A stretch of 64,000 nt of DNA from Salinibacterium sp. PAMC 21357 (GCF_000247645.1 NZ_AHWA01000004.1:620001-684000), one strand, 5' to 3'. Shown: positions 9,053-18,409, numbered from the stretch's first letter. The notes: a model not told the origin generated them from the sequence alone. Numbers and translations are program-made.

Positions 9053-9408
9053 CTTCAGAAGAATACGAACGCCTGAGCGCGTGGGCCACTCAGCTGAGCG
9101 TTGACCTCGCAATCGACAGCGACGAGTTTCGTGCTGCACTGAACATCGACAACATTTTGGATCTCGCCGGAGTTGCGGCCCACACCGTGATTCGGCCAGC
9201 AGCCCCGGTCACGACATTTCTCGCCGGGTATGCCGCGGGGATGGCTGCAGCGGCGGGTACTTCTCCGGCGGCGGCGATCCACAGTGCCGACGAGGTTTCG
9301 CGAACGGCCCTGGCCGCCGAGAACCAGCCCGTCACGCCGAGCCACTCCGGTAATGCTGCCGAGCCCAAACAGCCGGGTTCCCCAGCCTCCGGAACGGTAG
9401 AATCGTAA
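9049..9408 (+). CDS. DUF6457 protein of the molybdopterin locus
   Basis: This 119-residue acidic, helical protein has the LDLAGVAAHTVIRPAAPVTTFLAGYAAGMAA core typical of the small proteins encoded next to mobA in Actinobacteria. The core is followed by a low-complexity tail. The start at 9049 overlaps the mobA stop by four bases, so it is probably co-translated with mobA. No enzyme motif is visible. A role in Moco nucleotide transfer is suggested only by this association. Confidence 0.75.
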   Translation: MTSEEYERLSAWATQLSVDLAIDSDEFRAALNIDNILDLAGVAAHTVIRPAAPVTTFLAGYAAGMAAAAGTSPAAAIHSADEVSRTALAAENQPVTPSHSGNAAEPKQPGSPASGTVES

Positions 9409-9442
9409 CGGTGCCGCTCCCGGCCTGGTAAGGATTATTCCT

Positions 9443-10645
9443 GTGACATCGACAGTTCGGCCCGACCGCCAACCGCTAGTGGAGCCGGGCGAACCACTTA
9501 GCCCGTCACGACTCATTCGCTATTCTCGGCAAATCGCTAATCCGAATTTTGGTGAGATCGCCCAGCGTCGACTCGCGCAGGCCAGGGTGCTTGTCGTGGG
9601 TGCTGGCGGGTTAGGCAGCGCGACCATTCCGGCATTGGCCGCGATGGGTGTCGGCACCATCGGCGTGATCGATACGGATGACGTTGAGCTGTCGAATCTG
9701 CACCGCCAGCAAGCCCACGGCGTGGCCGACATCGGGCGAAGCAAACTCGATTCTGTTGCCGAAACAGTGGCCCGTATCGACCCCGAGATTGGGGTCATTC
9801 GCCACAACGTCTGGCTCGATTCCCACAATGCTCTCGAGCTGTTTAGCAACTACGACCTCGTGCTCGATGGCAGCGACAACTTTGTCACGCGGTACTTAGT
9901 GAATGACGCCGCTGCCCTGTCGGACATTCCTCTGGTGTGGGGAGCGATTCTGGCATACGGCGGCCAAGCGGGTGTGGCGTGGGCCGGTCATGGCCCCACC
10001 TATCGCGACCTGTTCCCCGTTCCCCCAGCCCCCGGCACCGTGCCGTCCTGTGCCGAAGGCGGAGTTTTGCCCACCGTGTGCGCCATGATCGGCGCCATCA
10101 TGGGTTCCGAAACGATAAAGCTGATCACCGGGATCGGCGAACCTCTCGTCGGCAGAGTTACCACCTACGACGCACTGTCGGGCCGATTCCGCGAACTCGA
10201 ATATGCGGCAAGCGATGACGTGGCTCCCATCACGGAGCTCGTTGACTACGAAGCGTTCTGCGGTCTGCGCCCCGCCCAGAACTCTTCGCACGCCGCCACC
10301 GAGGGCGACGCCGCAAACGACACCGACACCGACACCATCGATTCCCGTGAGCTCGCGGCGCTTCTCCACTCAGGCTCTCCCGTGCAGCTGATTGACGTGC
10401 GCGAGCCGTTTGAGCGCGCCATCGTCACGATTGACTCGGCAGAACTGATTCCCCTGCGCGGACTGGAAGGCCATCTCGGCGACATCCGCACCGATGTTCC
10501 GGTGGTGCTGTATTGCCACCACGGCATGCGCAGCGAGCGCGCCCTTCGCGTGCTTCAGAGCGCTGGTTTCAGCAACATTCGCCATCTCCTTGGCGGCATC
10601 GACGACTACGCGCAGGTCAGTGACCCTGCACTGACGAGGTATTGA
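9443..10645 (+). CDS. moeZ: MoeZ/MoeB-type sulfurtransferase-adenylyltransferase with rhodanese domain
   Basis: This 400-residue fusion enzyme activates the C-terminus of MoaD and supplies sulfur. The N-terminal ThiF/E1 domain (about 20-265) has GAGGLGSA for ATP and DDVELSNLHRQ. The TYRDLFPVPPAPGTVPSCAEGGVLP block is typical of mycobacterial MoeZ and lacks the first CxxC zinc pair of E. coli MoeB. The C-terminal rhodanese (about 295-395) has active-site Cys in YCHHGMRS. The start is GTG. The moaE start overlaps its stop. It lies 34 bp after DUF6457. Confidence 0.92.
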   Translation: MTSTVRPDRQPLVEPGEPLSPSRLIRYSRQIANPNFGEIAQRRLAQARVLVVGAGGLGSATIPALAAMGVGTIGVIDTDDVELSNLHRQQAHGVADIGRSKLDSVAETVARIDPEIGVIRHNVWLDSHNALELFSNYDLVLDGSDNFVTRYLVNDAAALSDIPLVWGAILAYGGQAGVAWAGHGPTYRDLFPVPPAPGTVPSCAEGGVLPTVCAMIGAIMGSETIKLITGIGEPLVGRVTTYDALSGRFRELEYAASDDVAPITELVDYEAFCGLRPAQNSSHAATEGDAANDTDTDTIDSRELAALLHSGSPVQLIDVREPFERAIVTIDSAELIPLRGLEGHLGDIRTDVPVVLYCHHGMRSERALRVLQSAGFSNIRHLLGGIDDYAQVSDPALTRY

Positions 10646-11073
10646 TCGTGGACACTAACGGGCGCGTCAGCCTGGCAATAATTACGGATGCCGTGATCGA
10701 TGAATCGGCGATTCGACGTGCTGTGGAGTCCCCCGCGTCGGGCGCCGTTGTCGTATTTTCTGGCGTGGTGCGCAATCACGACGCTGGCCAGGAGGTGTGG
10801 TCGCTGGAGTATCAGGCCCACCCCGAAGCCCAGGCCCTTTTTGCCCAGTGCTGTGCCGAGGTGGCGGCCGAAACGGGGCTAGCGATCGCGGCGGCCCATC
10901 GGGTGGGGCTACTGGAGATTGGGGATGTCGCCCTGTCGGCGGCAGTATCCGCGGCACACCGCCGAGAAGCGTTCGATGCCTGCGAATTGCTCGTCGAACG
11001 CATCAAGTTGACGGTGCCCATTTGGAAACGTCAGAAGCTTGCGGGCGGCGCGACCGAATGGGTCGGGCTGTAA
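10642..11073 (+). CDS. moaE: MoaE molybdopterin synthase large subunit
   Basis: This 143-residue catalytic subunit inserts two sulfurs into precursor Z together with MoaD. The motifs FSGVVRNHDAG, AAHRVGLLEIGD and the C-terminal K-x3-PIWKRQ with active-site lysines are present. The start is a TTG overlapping the moeZ stop; a GTG at 10648 is an alternative two codons later. Its partner MoaD is encoded 35 bp away on the opposite strand, so the two subunits are convergent rather than co-operonic. Confidence 0.92.
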   Translation: MIVDTNGRVSLAIITDAVIDESAIRRAVESPASGAVVVFSGVVRNHDAGQEVWSLEYQAHPEAQALFAQCCAEVAAETGLAIAAAHRVGLLEIGDVALSAAVSAAHRREAFDACELLVERIKLTVPIWKRQKLAGGATEWVGL

Positions 11074-11108
11074 CCGCAGTTCTTCAGCCGCGAGCCGTCA
11101 GCCGCGAC

Positions 11109-11354
11109 CTAACCGCCAGCGAAGGGCGGCAAGACGTCGACGCGTGAGCCAACAACTTGCGCAGGATCACGCCGAACGACACCGTCGATGAGGAACGAGC
11201 CAGATTCGACGACGCGCTGCATGAGGGATCCATACTGTTCCACGAGCAGATTCTTGAGCGTGCCCAGAGTGGCATCGTTCTCAATCTGGAGGTGCTCTTC
11301 GTCTCGCCCAGCAGCATCGGCGGCGGCAGCGAAGTAACGGATGTGAAGGGTCAT
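11109..11354 (-). CDS. moaD: MoaD molybdopterin synthase small subunit
   Basis: This 81-residue ubiquitin-fold sulfur carrier ends in PPFAGG. The terminal Gly-Gly is adenylated by MoeZ and then thiocarboxylated. The start at 11354 lies one base from the moaA stop and gives a normal-length protein, whereas the longer open frame would run back into moaA. It is the last gene of the seven-gene minus-strand Moco operon. Confidence 0.9.
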   Translation of the reverse strand: MTLHIRYFAAAADAAGRDEEHLQIENDATLGTLKNLLVEQYGSLMQRVVESGSFLIDGVVRRDPAQVVGSRVDVLPPFAGG

Positions 11355-11355
11355 G

Positions 11356-12420
11356 TCAGCCACCAATGTACGACATTTCGATTCTTTTAGCGCCCGTTGA
11401 TGGGCCCGTGGTTGGTCGCTGGGTGTTGAGGGAACGCAACTCTGAATAACGATCGGTGCGATCGCGCCAGATCTGCGCCATGGCAGCCGACAGTTCATCG
11501 TCGGAGCATCCGTCTCGCATCAGGGCCCGCAGATCGTGACCGGAGCTGGCGAAAAGACACGTGTACAACTTGCCGTCGACCGAGATTCGCGCCCGGGAGC
11601 AGGTGTGGCAGAACGATTGCGTGACGCTGGAGATCACGCCGATCTCGCCGCCACCATCACGGTAACGCCACCGCTGTGAGGTCTCGCCGCTGTAGTTGGG
11701 TTCGATTTCCTCTAACGGCATTTCGGCGTTGATACGGGCAACGACCTCGGCCGACGGCACAACTTCGCCGAGTTGCCAGCCGTTGGTGGTGCCGACATCC
11801 ATGTATTCAATGAAGCGCAGGGTGAACGGGGTGTCTTTGAAGTGGCGGGCCATCGCGACGATGTCTTTGTCGTTGTGCCCCTTCTTGACGACCATATTTA
11901 TTTTGATGGGGCCGAGCCCGGCTGCGTGAGCGGCATCCAGCCCATCCAAGATTTTTTGCACCGGAAACTTGACGTCATTCATGGCTTGGAAGGTCTCATC
12001 GTCGAGCGAATCGAGCGACACCGTTACTCGTTTCAAGCCAGCGTCTTTGAGCGCAGGGGCGAGGCGCGCTAGGGCTGAACCGTTAGTGGTGATCGCCAAA
12101 TCGAGGGCGGTGCCGGCGGGAGTCCGTAGTTCAGAAAGCATCGCGATCAGCTCGGGAAGTCCCTTGCGCAGCAGCGGTTCGCCGCCTGTGAGCCGAATCT
12201 TTTCTACGCCATGAGTGGCGGCGATCGCGGCGAGCCGGGTGATTTCTTCAAAGCTCAACAATTCTTCGCGCGGCATGAACGCGTAGTCACGCCCGAAGAC
12301 TTCTTTGGGCATGCAGTACACGCAGCGAAAGTTGCAGCGATCAGTGACCGAGAAGCGAATGTCATGCAGCGGCCGGCCGCGCGTGTCCACAACGTGGGGC
12401 ACAATCGCGGAGGAACTCAT
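11356..12420 (-). CDS. moaA: MoaA GTP 3',8-cyclase (radical SAM)
   Basis: This 354-residue radical SAM enzyme catalyses the first step of Moco synthesis from GTP. The N-terminal cluster motif C-N-F-R-C-V-Y-C binds the SAM [4Fe-4S] cluster. A second, C-terminal cluster is given by [10 protein letters not shown] and YTCLF. The protein ends in SYIGG, the conserved GG tail needed for activity. It lies nine bases downstream of the MOSC gene and is followed immediately by moaD. Confidence 0.95.
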   Translation of the reverse strand: MSSSAIVPHVVDTRGRPLHDIRFSVTDRCNFRCVYCMPKEVFGRDYAFMPREELLSFEEITRLAAIAATHGVEKIRLTGGEPLLRKGLPELIAMLSELRTPAGTALDLAITTNGSALARLAPALKDAGLKRVTVSLDSLDDETFQAMNDVKFPVQKILDGLDAAHAAGLGPIKINMVVKKGHNDKDIVAMARHFKDTPFTLRFIEYMDVGTTNGWQLGEVVPSAEVVARINAEMPLEEIEPNYSGETSQRWRYRDGGGEIGVISSVTQSFCHTCSRARISVDGKLYTCLFASSGHDLRALMRDGCSDDELSAAMAQIWRDRTDRYSELRSLNTQRPTTGPSTGAKRIEMSYIGG

Positions 12421-12429
12421 AGCGTCACA

Positions 12430-13257
12430 CTATCCCGCAGCCGACCCCGAAAGCTCCACGGTCGCCGCTTCGACCTGATCGCCCACGTGGATGCTCCCAC
12501 GATCAAGCGGGCTGAGCCGGATGCCGAACCACGTCTTGTGATCTCGCTGGCGGTGCACCGCCAAGGTTCGAATCGGTTCTTTGCCGCGTTCCAGAGTCGA
12601 AGGCTCGATGGTGGTCATGACGCAGCGGTCGCAGATCATGGTGACCCGAAATCGAACGTCGCCGATGGTCACGTGGGTCCAGCTTTCTTCGCCGAAGGGT
12701 TCCGCGCCATCGATGATGACGTTGGGGCGAAACCTGACCATGTCTAGTGGCGGGGTTTCGGGATCAGTCCATTCGTCGAGCTGCCGCAGTGACGATTCTG
12801 TGGCCAGGAGCAGGGGGCCGCCATCCGCCAGCGACATCACCTCACCGGGCTCGCCACCATCGTCGGGATCGATCGCCCGCACGGTGGGGTCGGGTTGCCA
12901 CACGAGTCTCACGTCGAGGCCGACCCGCTCGCTGAGCCAACGATTCACGTCGCCGCGAGCAGCAAGCGCGGTGCCCTGCCCGCTGTGGTCGACCGCAATG
13001 GTGTCACCGCCATCTCGCATGTCCGCGGTAACGCTGGCGCCGTCGCCATCGGAAAGCCGCACGGCAGTCTCGCTCAGAGCGCGGGCGGTCAAACCAAGCA
13101 AGTGGTTATGCTTCCGGGCGGTCAGTTTCTTTCCGTCACTATCAACGAGCCCCCAACGACGATCCTGATCGAGCCCCCACGGGTGTACGACAGCCGAATC
13201 GACGTCTTCGCCGGCAAAGGATTTCACTGGATACACTCTGAGTCGTGTCACGCGCAT
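12430..13257 (-). CDS. MOSC-domain protein, YcbX/mARC-like (candidate Moco enzyme)
   Basis: This 275-residue protein starts with the MOSC N-terminal beta-barrel (VTRLRVYPVKSFAGE) and has a MOSC core about 130-265. The C-D-R-C-V-M-T-T-I-E-P motif (Cys209, Cys212) matches the Cys-containing loop that holds the molybdenum cofactor in YcbX and mARC enzymes, which reduce N-hydroxylated substrates. It sits inside the mod-moa operon, 27 bp after modC and 9 bp before moaA. It is the only likely molybdoenzyme in the window. Substrate and redox partner are unknown. Confidence 0.78.
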   Translation of the reverse strand: MRVTRLRVYPVKSFAGEDVDSAVVHPWGLDQDRRWGLVDSDGKKLTARKHNHLLGLTARALSETAVRLSDGDGASVTADMRDGGDTIAVDHSGQGTALAARGDVNRWLSERVGLDVRLVWQPDPTVRAIDPDDGGEPGEVMSLADGGPLLLATESSLRQLDEWTDPETPPLDMVRFRPNVIIDGAEPFGEESWTHVTIGDVRFRVTMICDRCVMTTIEPSTLERGKEPIRTLAVHRQRDHKTWFGIRLSPLDRGSIHVGDQVEAATVELSGSAAG

Positions 13258-13284
13258 GCGCGAATTCTAGCAACCGCAGCAGCG

Positions 13285-14412
13285 TCACGAAACGGCTGAT
13301 TCCACCCGCCGTGGATACACGGTGACGAAGGCCGGATCGACGGATGCCGTAACCCGATCGTCGGGAGAAATGTCGTGTTCCAATAATTCAGCTGCCGTCG
13401 CTTCGGCAACGACGGTGTCGCCACGGAACGTCACGCGGATGCCTCTGACCCCGGGCTCGAGGAGTCCGACTGTCGCGGGCCACGAGTTCGCTGCGGGGTC
13501 GTGGCCCACGCGACGTACCGTCACGGCGGATGGTGGGAACGCGACAGAAACCTCAGAACCCACGGGAGGCACTAGGTTGGCGGAGACGACACCGCTGCCA
13601 TCGGGCATCCGCACCAGCTGCGGTGTTTCCACGATGCCGTGCAAAAGATTGAGGCCAACCAGCGTTGCCGCAAACAGGTTCGCCGGCTGACCGAGCACCC
13701 GGCTGACCTCACCGACATCGATGATTCGCCCGTGCTCTACGATCGCGACGCGGTCGGCTAAGACCATCGCATCCACGACGTCATGAGTGACCACAATCGT
13801 CGCCGGTAGCGCGGCACTCTGACGGTCGCTCCCGGCGGAAACGCGGGCGGTGAGACACTCCCGCAACAGCGTGCGAATGAGAGAAGCATTCTGCACATCG
13901 AGGGCCGCCATCGGCTCATCGAAGAGAAGCACGTCGGGCTCGGTCGCCAACACACGGGCAATAGCGACGCGCTGCTGTTGACCTCCCGATAGTGCGGTGG
14001 GGCGGCGATCGGCGAACGAACTCATCCCGACCGCAGCGATCCATTCCGCAGCACGGCCGCGCGCTTCGGCAGCATTCAGGCCCTGCGCTCGAAGCCCAAA
14101 AGCAACATTGTCGAGCGCGGTGAGGTGCGGGAACAGCAACGGATCTTGGCCAAGAAGCCCGATGCGGCGACGATGTGCCGGCACCACGGTCATCCGACCA
14201 GCACCAGATTTGGGCACCTCAGTGAGTACCCGTCCGTTGACCGCAATAATGCCGCCATCGGGCACCAAAAGTCCGGCGATCACGGAAAGCATCGTCGATT
14301 TTCCTGAGCCATTCGGGCCAAGCACCGCAAGAGTTTCTCCGGCAGCGACCGTGACACTCGCATCAAGATTGAATGAGCCTCGGCTCAACAGAATGTTGGC
14401 ATCCAACGTCAT
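13285..14412 (-). CDS. modC: ModC molybdate ABC transporter ATPase
   Basis: This 375-residue ATPase subunit powers molybdate import. Walker A is GPNGSGKST, the signature is LSGGQQQRV, Walker B is VLLFDEPMAALD, and the switch His is in VVTHD. The region after about residue 250 forms the TOBE/Mop-type regulatory domain typical of ModC. It is three bases downstream of modB. Confidence 0.93.
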   Translation of the reverse strand: MTLDANILLSRGSFNLDASVTVAAGETLAVLGPNGSGKSTMLSVIAGLLVPDGGIIAVNGRVLTEVPKSGAGRMTVVPAHRRRIGLLGQDPLLFPHLTALDNVAFGLRAQGLNAAEARGRAAEWIAAVGMSSFADRRPTALSGGQQQRVAIARVLATEPDVLLFDEPMAALDVQNASLIRTLLRECLTARVSAGSDRQSAALPATIVVTHDVVDAMVLADRVAIVEHGRIIDVGEVSRVLGQPANLFAATLVGLNLLHGIVETPQLVRMPDGSGVVSANLVPPVGSEVSVAFPPSAVTVRRVGHDPAANSWPATVGLLEPGVRGIRVTFRGDTVVAEATAAELLEHDISPDDRVTASVDPAFVTVYPRRVESAVS

Positions 14413-14415
14413 GGG

Positions 14416-15240
14416 TCAGAGCTCCGGAGTCGTGCGCCAACTGCGCAGCAGGAGAAGGATGACGATGCCAACGACCACCAGCAGCAGCGAGAGAGCGATG
14501 GCAGAATCTTGACTCACTCCGGCGCCGTTGAACGCGGTGTAGATCGCGAGAGGCATCGTGCGGGTGGTGCCCGCCGCATTACCCGCGAAGAGAGCGGTTG
14601 CCCCGAATTCACCGAGGGCACGCGCGAAGCAGAGCACCGTTCCCGCGACAACGCCAGGCATGATCAGCGGCAGCGTGACCCGGCGAAATACCGTCCACCG
14701 ATCAGCCCCGAGGGTCGCCGCGACCGACTCAAAACGCGTGCCCGCCGTTCGCAGCGCACCTTCAACCGAGATAACTAAAAACGGCAACGCCACGAACGAC
14801 TGCGCAATGACGACGGCAGCGGTCGTGAACGGAATACGGATGCCAAACGAAAGTTCGAGCACGCTGCCGATCAGCCCGTTTCGACCAAGAAGGTAGAGCA
14901 GGGCGATGCCGCCAACCAGCGGCGGCATCACCAGGGGCAGAGTCGTGAGCGCCCGAAGCAGCCCCGCTAACCGACTCCCCGACCGGGCAATCACGAGCGC
15001 AAGGGGAATACCAACAACGAGGCACAGCACCGTGGCCGCAAGCGCAGTCTGCATCGACAGCCGCAGCGCCGACAACGCCTCCTCAGAGACAATTGCCGCG
15101 GGAACACTCGGCCAGTCGGCTCGCAGAAAAAGACCAATGATCGGCAAGATCAGCAGCGCAAACCCGACGGCAGCGGGCAGGTACAGCAGTCGCGGAATCC
15201 CCGCCCCCGGCGCGACAGCGGTGCGTCTGACGACACTCAT
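14416..15240 (-). CDS. modB: ModB molybdate ABC transporter permease
   Basis: This 274-residue membrane subunit has about six helices and the coupling-helix EAA motif in the form ESVAATLGADRWTVFRRVTLPLIMPGV. It is coupled to modA by an ATGA overlap and is followed by modC. It forms the molybdate channel. A long first periplasmic loop precedes the second helix. Confidence 0.92.
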   Translation of the reverse strand: MSVVRRTAVAPGAGIPRLLYLPAAVGFALLILPIIGLFLRADWPSVPAAIVSEEALSALRLSMQTALAATVLCLVVGIPLALVIARSGSRLAGLLRALTTLPLVMPPLVGGIALLYLLGRNGLIGSVLELSFGIRIPFTTAAVVIAQSFVALPFLVISVEGALRTAGTRFESVAATLGADRWTVFRRVTLPLIMPGVVAGTVLCFARALGEFGATALFAGNAAGTTRTMPLAIYTAFNGAGVSQDSAIALSLLLVVVGIVILLLLRSWRTTPEL

Positions 15241-16100
15241 GGTTGCGAGAATCCGTAGCTCGCGAGAATGCTCTGGCCTCGTTCGGAAAGCACAAAGTTC
15301 ACGAACGCTGCGGCAATCTCCGGTTGGCGCGACTCCTCAAGAACCGCAATCGGGTACGTGTTACGGGCGAGTTCAGCACCGTCAATGGCGACGCCGCCGA
15401 CAGCTCCCGCCGCGGTCAGCACATCGGTCACATAGACGAGCCCCGCATCCACTTCCCCCAACTGCACCTTCGTGAGAACAGCCTTCACGTTCTGTTCCTC
15501 CGTGACAGGAACGACCTCAATGCCGTCATGATCGAGAAGGATGCGGGATGCCGCACCGCACGGCACCACTGGCGCACAGAGCGCGAGTTGCACACCCGGT
15601 TTCTCTAGGTCTGCGAGCGCCGCAATGTCGAGTGGGTTGCCCGGCTGCACTGCAATCTGCAGCTCGTTGCTGGCGAAGAGCGTTGGCGAGCCCAACAGTT
15701 CGTCACTGAGCTGCCGCATCGTCGCCTCATCCGCTGAGGCGAAAACATCGGCCGGTGCCCCCTCGCTGATTTGAGTGGCGAGAGTGGAGGATCCGTCGAA
15801 GGAAATCGGGGCAATAGTGACGCCAGGGTTCTCGGTGCTAAACGCGTCGGCCAATTCCGTAAACGCTCCGGCGAGTGACGCTGCCGCGAAAATGGTGAGC
15901 TCACCCTGAAGTGTTCCGGCTGAAGCAACGGATGCTGGCGCCGGCGCCGTTGTCGAGCATCCGGTCACCCCCAGCACGGCCGCCACTGCCAGAATCGCGA
16001 TTGTGGTCCTGAACGGGGTTCTGATCGCGGTCGCGGTCGTCGTGGTGGTCGCCGTCGTCACGCGAAGCCTGCCGCGATCGTGCCGAGCACGCCTCAACAC
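15237..16100 (-). CDS. modA: ModA molybdate-binding lipoprotein
   Basis: This protein has an unusually long N-terminal basic, Thr-rich stretch, a hydrophobic segment and the lipobox LGVTGC, so the mature protein is membrane-anchored. The binding fold follows: LTIFAAASLAGAF with the oxyanion Ser residues, ISEGAPADVFASAD, and VPCGAASRILLD. The GTG at 16100 overlaps the TOBE regulator stop by one base. A GTG at 16061 would give a shorter, more usual signal peptide and cannot be excluded. Confidence 0.9.
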   Translation of the reverse strand: MLRRARHDRGRLRVTTATTTTTATAIRTPFRTTIAILAVAAVLGVTGCSTTAPAPASVASAGTLQGELTIFAAASLAGAFTELADAFSTENPGVTIAPISFDGSSTLATQISEGAPADVFASADEATMRQLSDELLGSPTLFASNELQIAVQPGNPLDIAALADLEKPGVQLALCAPVVPCGAASRILLDHDGIEVVPVTEEQNVKAVLTKVQLGEVDAGLVYVTDVLTAAGAVGGVAIDGAELARNTYPIAVLEESRQPEIAAAFVNFVLSERGQSILASYGFSQP

Positions 16101-16513
16101 TAGGAGTTGTCTTTCGGCGCCTCAACAATGACCATCGTCGCCTTGACGACGGCGACCGCGAGCGACCCGATTTCGAGCTTCAGATCGCGCACGGCTTCGG
16201 TCGACATGAGTGACACGATGCGGTGCGGCCCACACTGCAGCTCGACCTGCGACATGACGGTGTCGCTGAGGATGCTGGTGACCAACCCCACCATCCGGTT
16301 GCGGGCGCTGCTCGCCGACTCGGATGCCGCTGCCCGCTGTTGGGCTTGTTGCGCCCGCTCTTGGGCACGCTGCGCGAGGTCGGCGCCCTCGACTACTTGG
16401 CGCCCGGCGTCATCCAGCGAGACGGGAAGGCCGTCGGAGGCGATCCAGCGTCGCAGAGTGTCATCGCTGACCCCCAGAAGACTCGCCGCCTCACTGATCC
16501 GATATTGCGCCAT
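16100..16513 (-). CDS. TOBE-domain molybdate-responsive DNA-binding protein
   Basis: This 137-residue protein joins an excisionase/MerR-like helix-turn-helix (YRISEAASLLGVSDDTLRRWI, about 4-30) to a single TOBE/Mop domain (about 70-135) of the kind that binds molybdate. An Ala/Gln/Arg-rich linker lies between them. It heads the modABC-MOSC-moaA-moaD operon and diverges from moeA, so it is the likely molybdate sensor of the island. It is not ModE, which has a winged helix and two Mop domains. Its operator is unknown; TATCC-N6-GGATA at 16566-16581 is a candidate. Confidence 0.8.
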   Translation of the reverse strand: MAQYRISEAASLLGVSDDTLRRWIASDGLPVSLDDAGRQVVEGADLAQRAQERAQQAQQRAAASESASSARNRMVGLVTSILSDTVMSQVELQCGPHRIVSLMSTEAVRDLKLEIGSLAVAVVKATMVIVEAPKDNS

Positions 16514-16565
16514 GGTTCGCAGTTTATCACCGCAGATACGGATGATCGAGAGATTTTGCGCCGAT

Positions 16566-16581
16566 TATCCGCCCGAGGATA
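16566..16581. promoter_or_regulatory. inverted repeat in the TOBE-regulator/moeA divergent spacer
   Basis: TATCC-GCCCGA-GGATA is a perfect 5+6+5 inverted repeat in the 95-bp spacer between the divergent regulator operon and moeA. By position it is a candidate operator. No experimental consensus is known to me for this regulator type. Confidence 0.4.
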
Positions 16582-16608
16582 GAGATGGCCTTTCGCTAGG
16601 CTGAGAAC

Positions 16609-17928
16609 ATGGCACACGAAACACCCGCAGAGTCCGCAACACCAGCGCCACTCCCAACACCGGCGCCACTCCCGACACCGGCCTCGCTCCCGACACCGGC
16701 CGCGATCAGCATTGAGCAACATCTGACTCGCGTTCTCGCCAGCGTGACTGCGCTGCCACCAATCTCGGTGCCGGTCGCCGAGGCGCTGAACCTCACCCTT
16801 GCCCACGATGTGCACGCCGCGGTGGATGTTCCGAATTTCGACAACTCCGCCATGGACGGTTACGCCCTCCGCCAGACCGATGCCGCCACCGCGACCGCCG
16901 AGACGCCGGTGACCCTGACGGTGGTCGCCGACCTTCCGGCAGGATCAGCAGACAACCCTCCGTTGAAGCCCGGCGAGACCGCCCGAATCATGACCGGTGC
17001 CCCGCTACCGGATGACGCTGATTGCGTCGCGCCCATCGAAGATACCGATGAGGGTGTCGATACCGTGAACATCTTTCGGGCCCCTACCGCTGCCGCCCAC
17101 ATCCGCCGAACGGCCACTGATGTTCGCACCGGTGACCCTGTGCTGACGGCGGGGCGGGTTCTCGGCGCCCGCGATCTGGCGGCCGCTGCAGCATCCGGAA
17201 TCAGCAGGCTGTCGGTTCATCGGGCACCGCGCGTCGGCGTGCTCTCGACCGGCACAGAACTTCGCGCCCCCGGTGAACCCTTAGCCCGCGGACAGATCCA
17301 TGACTCAAATTCGCTGTTGCTGGCCGCGATGATTACCGAATGCGGGGGCATCCCCGTGCAGCTGGGTTCGGTGCCCGACGACGACAACGCCCTGCGCTCG
17401 ATGCTCGAAAAGCACGCTCACGTCGTGGATGCTTTCGTTACGTCGGGAGGGGTGAGCGTCGGCGCCTACGACGTCGTGAAAGCCGTGTTGGCACCGCTCG
17501 GCGTCTGGTTCGGGCCGGTGCGGATGCAGCCCGGCAAGCCCCAAGGGTTCGGCCGCTTACCTGTCACCGACGGCAGCGGCCCCGCAATTTTTGCTTTACC
17601 CGGCAACCCGGTGAGCGTCTTTGTCTCCTTCGAAACCTTCGTACGCCCCGCTCTGCTGACCCTGGCCGGGCGATCAGTCGTTGCGCGACCGACCCAGACC
17701 GCGACCGTTGCGATGGGCTGGCGAAGCCCCGCTGGCCGCGCCCAGTACATGCCCGCGATCGTGGAGCTCGACGAGGCGGGGGCCGCATCCGTTCGCCCTG
17801 CCAGTGCTGGCGGGGCTGGCTCCTACCTCGTCGCAAGCCTCGCTAATGCCAACGCGCTGGCCTTCGTGCCGGAAGACGTGACGGACGTGCGCGAAGGAGA
17901 CCTGCTGGCTGTCACACTGGTGTCATGA
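16609..17928 (+). CDS. moeA: MoeA molybdopterin molybdenumtransferase
   Basis: This 439-residue enzyme inserts molybdate into adenylated molybdopterin. The conserved blocks FDNSAMDGYALR, MTGAPLP, GVLSTGTEL, HDSNS, TSGGVSVGAYD and LPGNPVSVFVSFETFVRP are in order. The first about 28 residues are a Pro/Thr/Ala/Leu-rich extension built from three 18-bp repeats (about 16645-16700) and precede the normal MoeA start. The MoaC start overlaps its stop (ATGA). Confidence 0.94.
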   Translation: MAHETPAESATPAPLPTPAPLPTPASLPTPAAISIEQHLTRVLASVTALPPISVPVAEALNLTLAHDVHAAVDVPNFDNSAMDGYALRQTDAATATAETPVTLTVVADLPAGSADNPPLKPGETARIMTGAPLPDDADCVAPIEDTDEGVDTVNIFRAPTAAAHIRRTATDVRTGDPVLTAGRVLGARDLAAAAASGISRLSVHRAPRVGVLSTGTELRAPGEPLARGQIHDSNSLLLAAMITECGGIPVQLGSVPDDDNALRSMLEKHAHVVDAFVTSGGVSVGAYDVVKAVLAPLGVWFGPVRMQPGKPQGFGRLPVTDGSGPAIFALPGNPVSVFVSFETFVRPALLTLAGRSVVARPTQTATVAMGWRSPAGRAQYMPAIVELDEAGAASVRPASAGGAGSYLVASLANANALAFVPEDVTDVREGDLLAVTLVS

Positions 17929-18404
17929 GCGATCAGCCTTTCACGCACCTCAATTCCGCTGGCCAAGCCCGGATGGTGGATGTCACCGCCAAGACCCCGA
18001 CCGTGCGTGAAGCAACGGCGGAGGGTTTCGTTCGCTGCTCCCCCGTGATCATCGAGGCGCTGCGCTCGGGCAACGCTCCCAAGGGCGACGTTCTGGCGGT
18101 CGCACGCATCGCTGGCATCCAAGCCGCGAAGCGCACCGCCGAACTCTTGCCGCTCGCGCACATCATCGGGGTGCACGGCGCGACCGTCGATCTTGAAGTG
18201 ACGGATGACGGAGTCGCCGTCACCGCGACCGTGCGCACCGCCGACCGCACGGGCGTCGAAATGGAAGCCATGACCGCGGTGTCCGTTGCGGCTCTCGCAA
18301 TCGTCGACATGGTCAAGGGCATGGACAAGACCGTGCAGATTGAGAACGTGCGGTTGCTCGCGAAATCCGGCGGGCGTTCTGGCGATTGGCGTCGCCCGGA
18401 GTAG
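17925..18404 (+). CDS. moaC: MoaC cyclic pyranopterin monophosphate synthase
   Basis: This 159-residue enzyme turns the MoaA product into cPMP. The N-terminal HLNSAGQARMVDV, the catalytic region KGDVLAVARIAGIQAAKRT, and the C-terminal DMVKGMDK...KSGGRSGDW with the active-site lysines are all present. The usual LCHPL stretch reads LAHIIG here; it keeps the His and loses the Cys and Pro. It is translationally coupled to moeA. A small GC stem (18410-18431) follows, before the convergent mogA. Confidence 0.93.
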   Translation: MSDQPFTHLNSAGQARMVDVTAKTPTVREATAEGFVRCSPVIIEALRSGNAPKGDVLAVARIAGIQAAKRTAELLPLAHIIGVHGATVDLEVTDDGVAVTATVRTADRTGVEMEAMTAVSVAALAIVDMVKGMDKTVQIENVRLLAKSGGRSGDWRRPE

Positions 18405-18409
18405 GTGGC

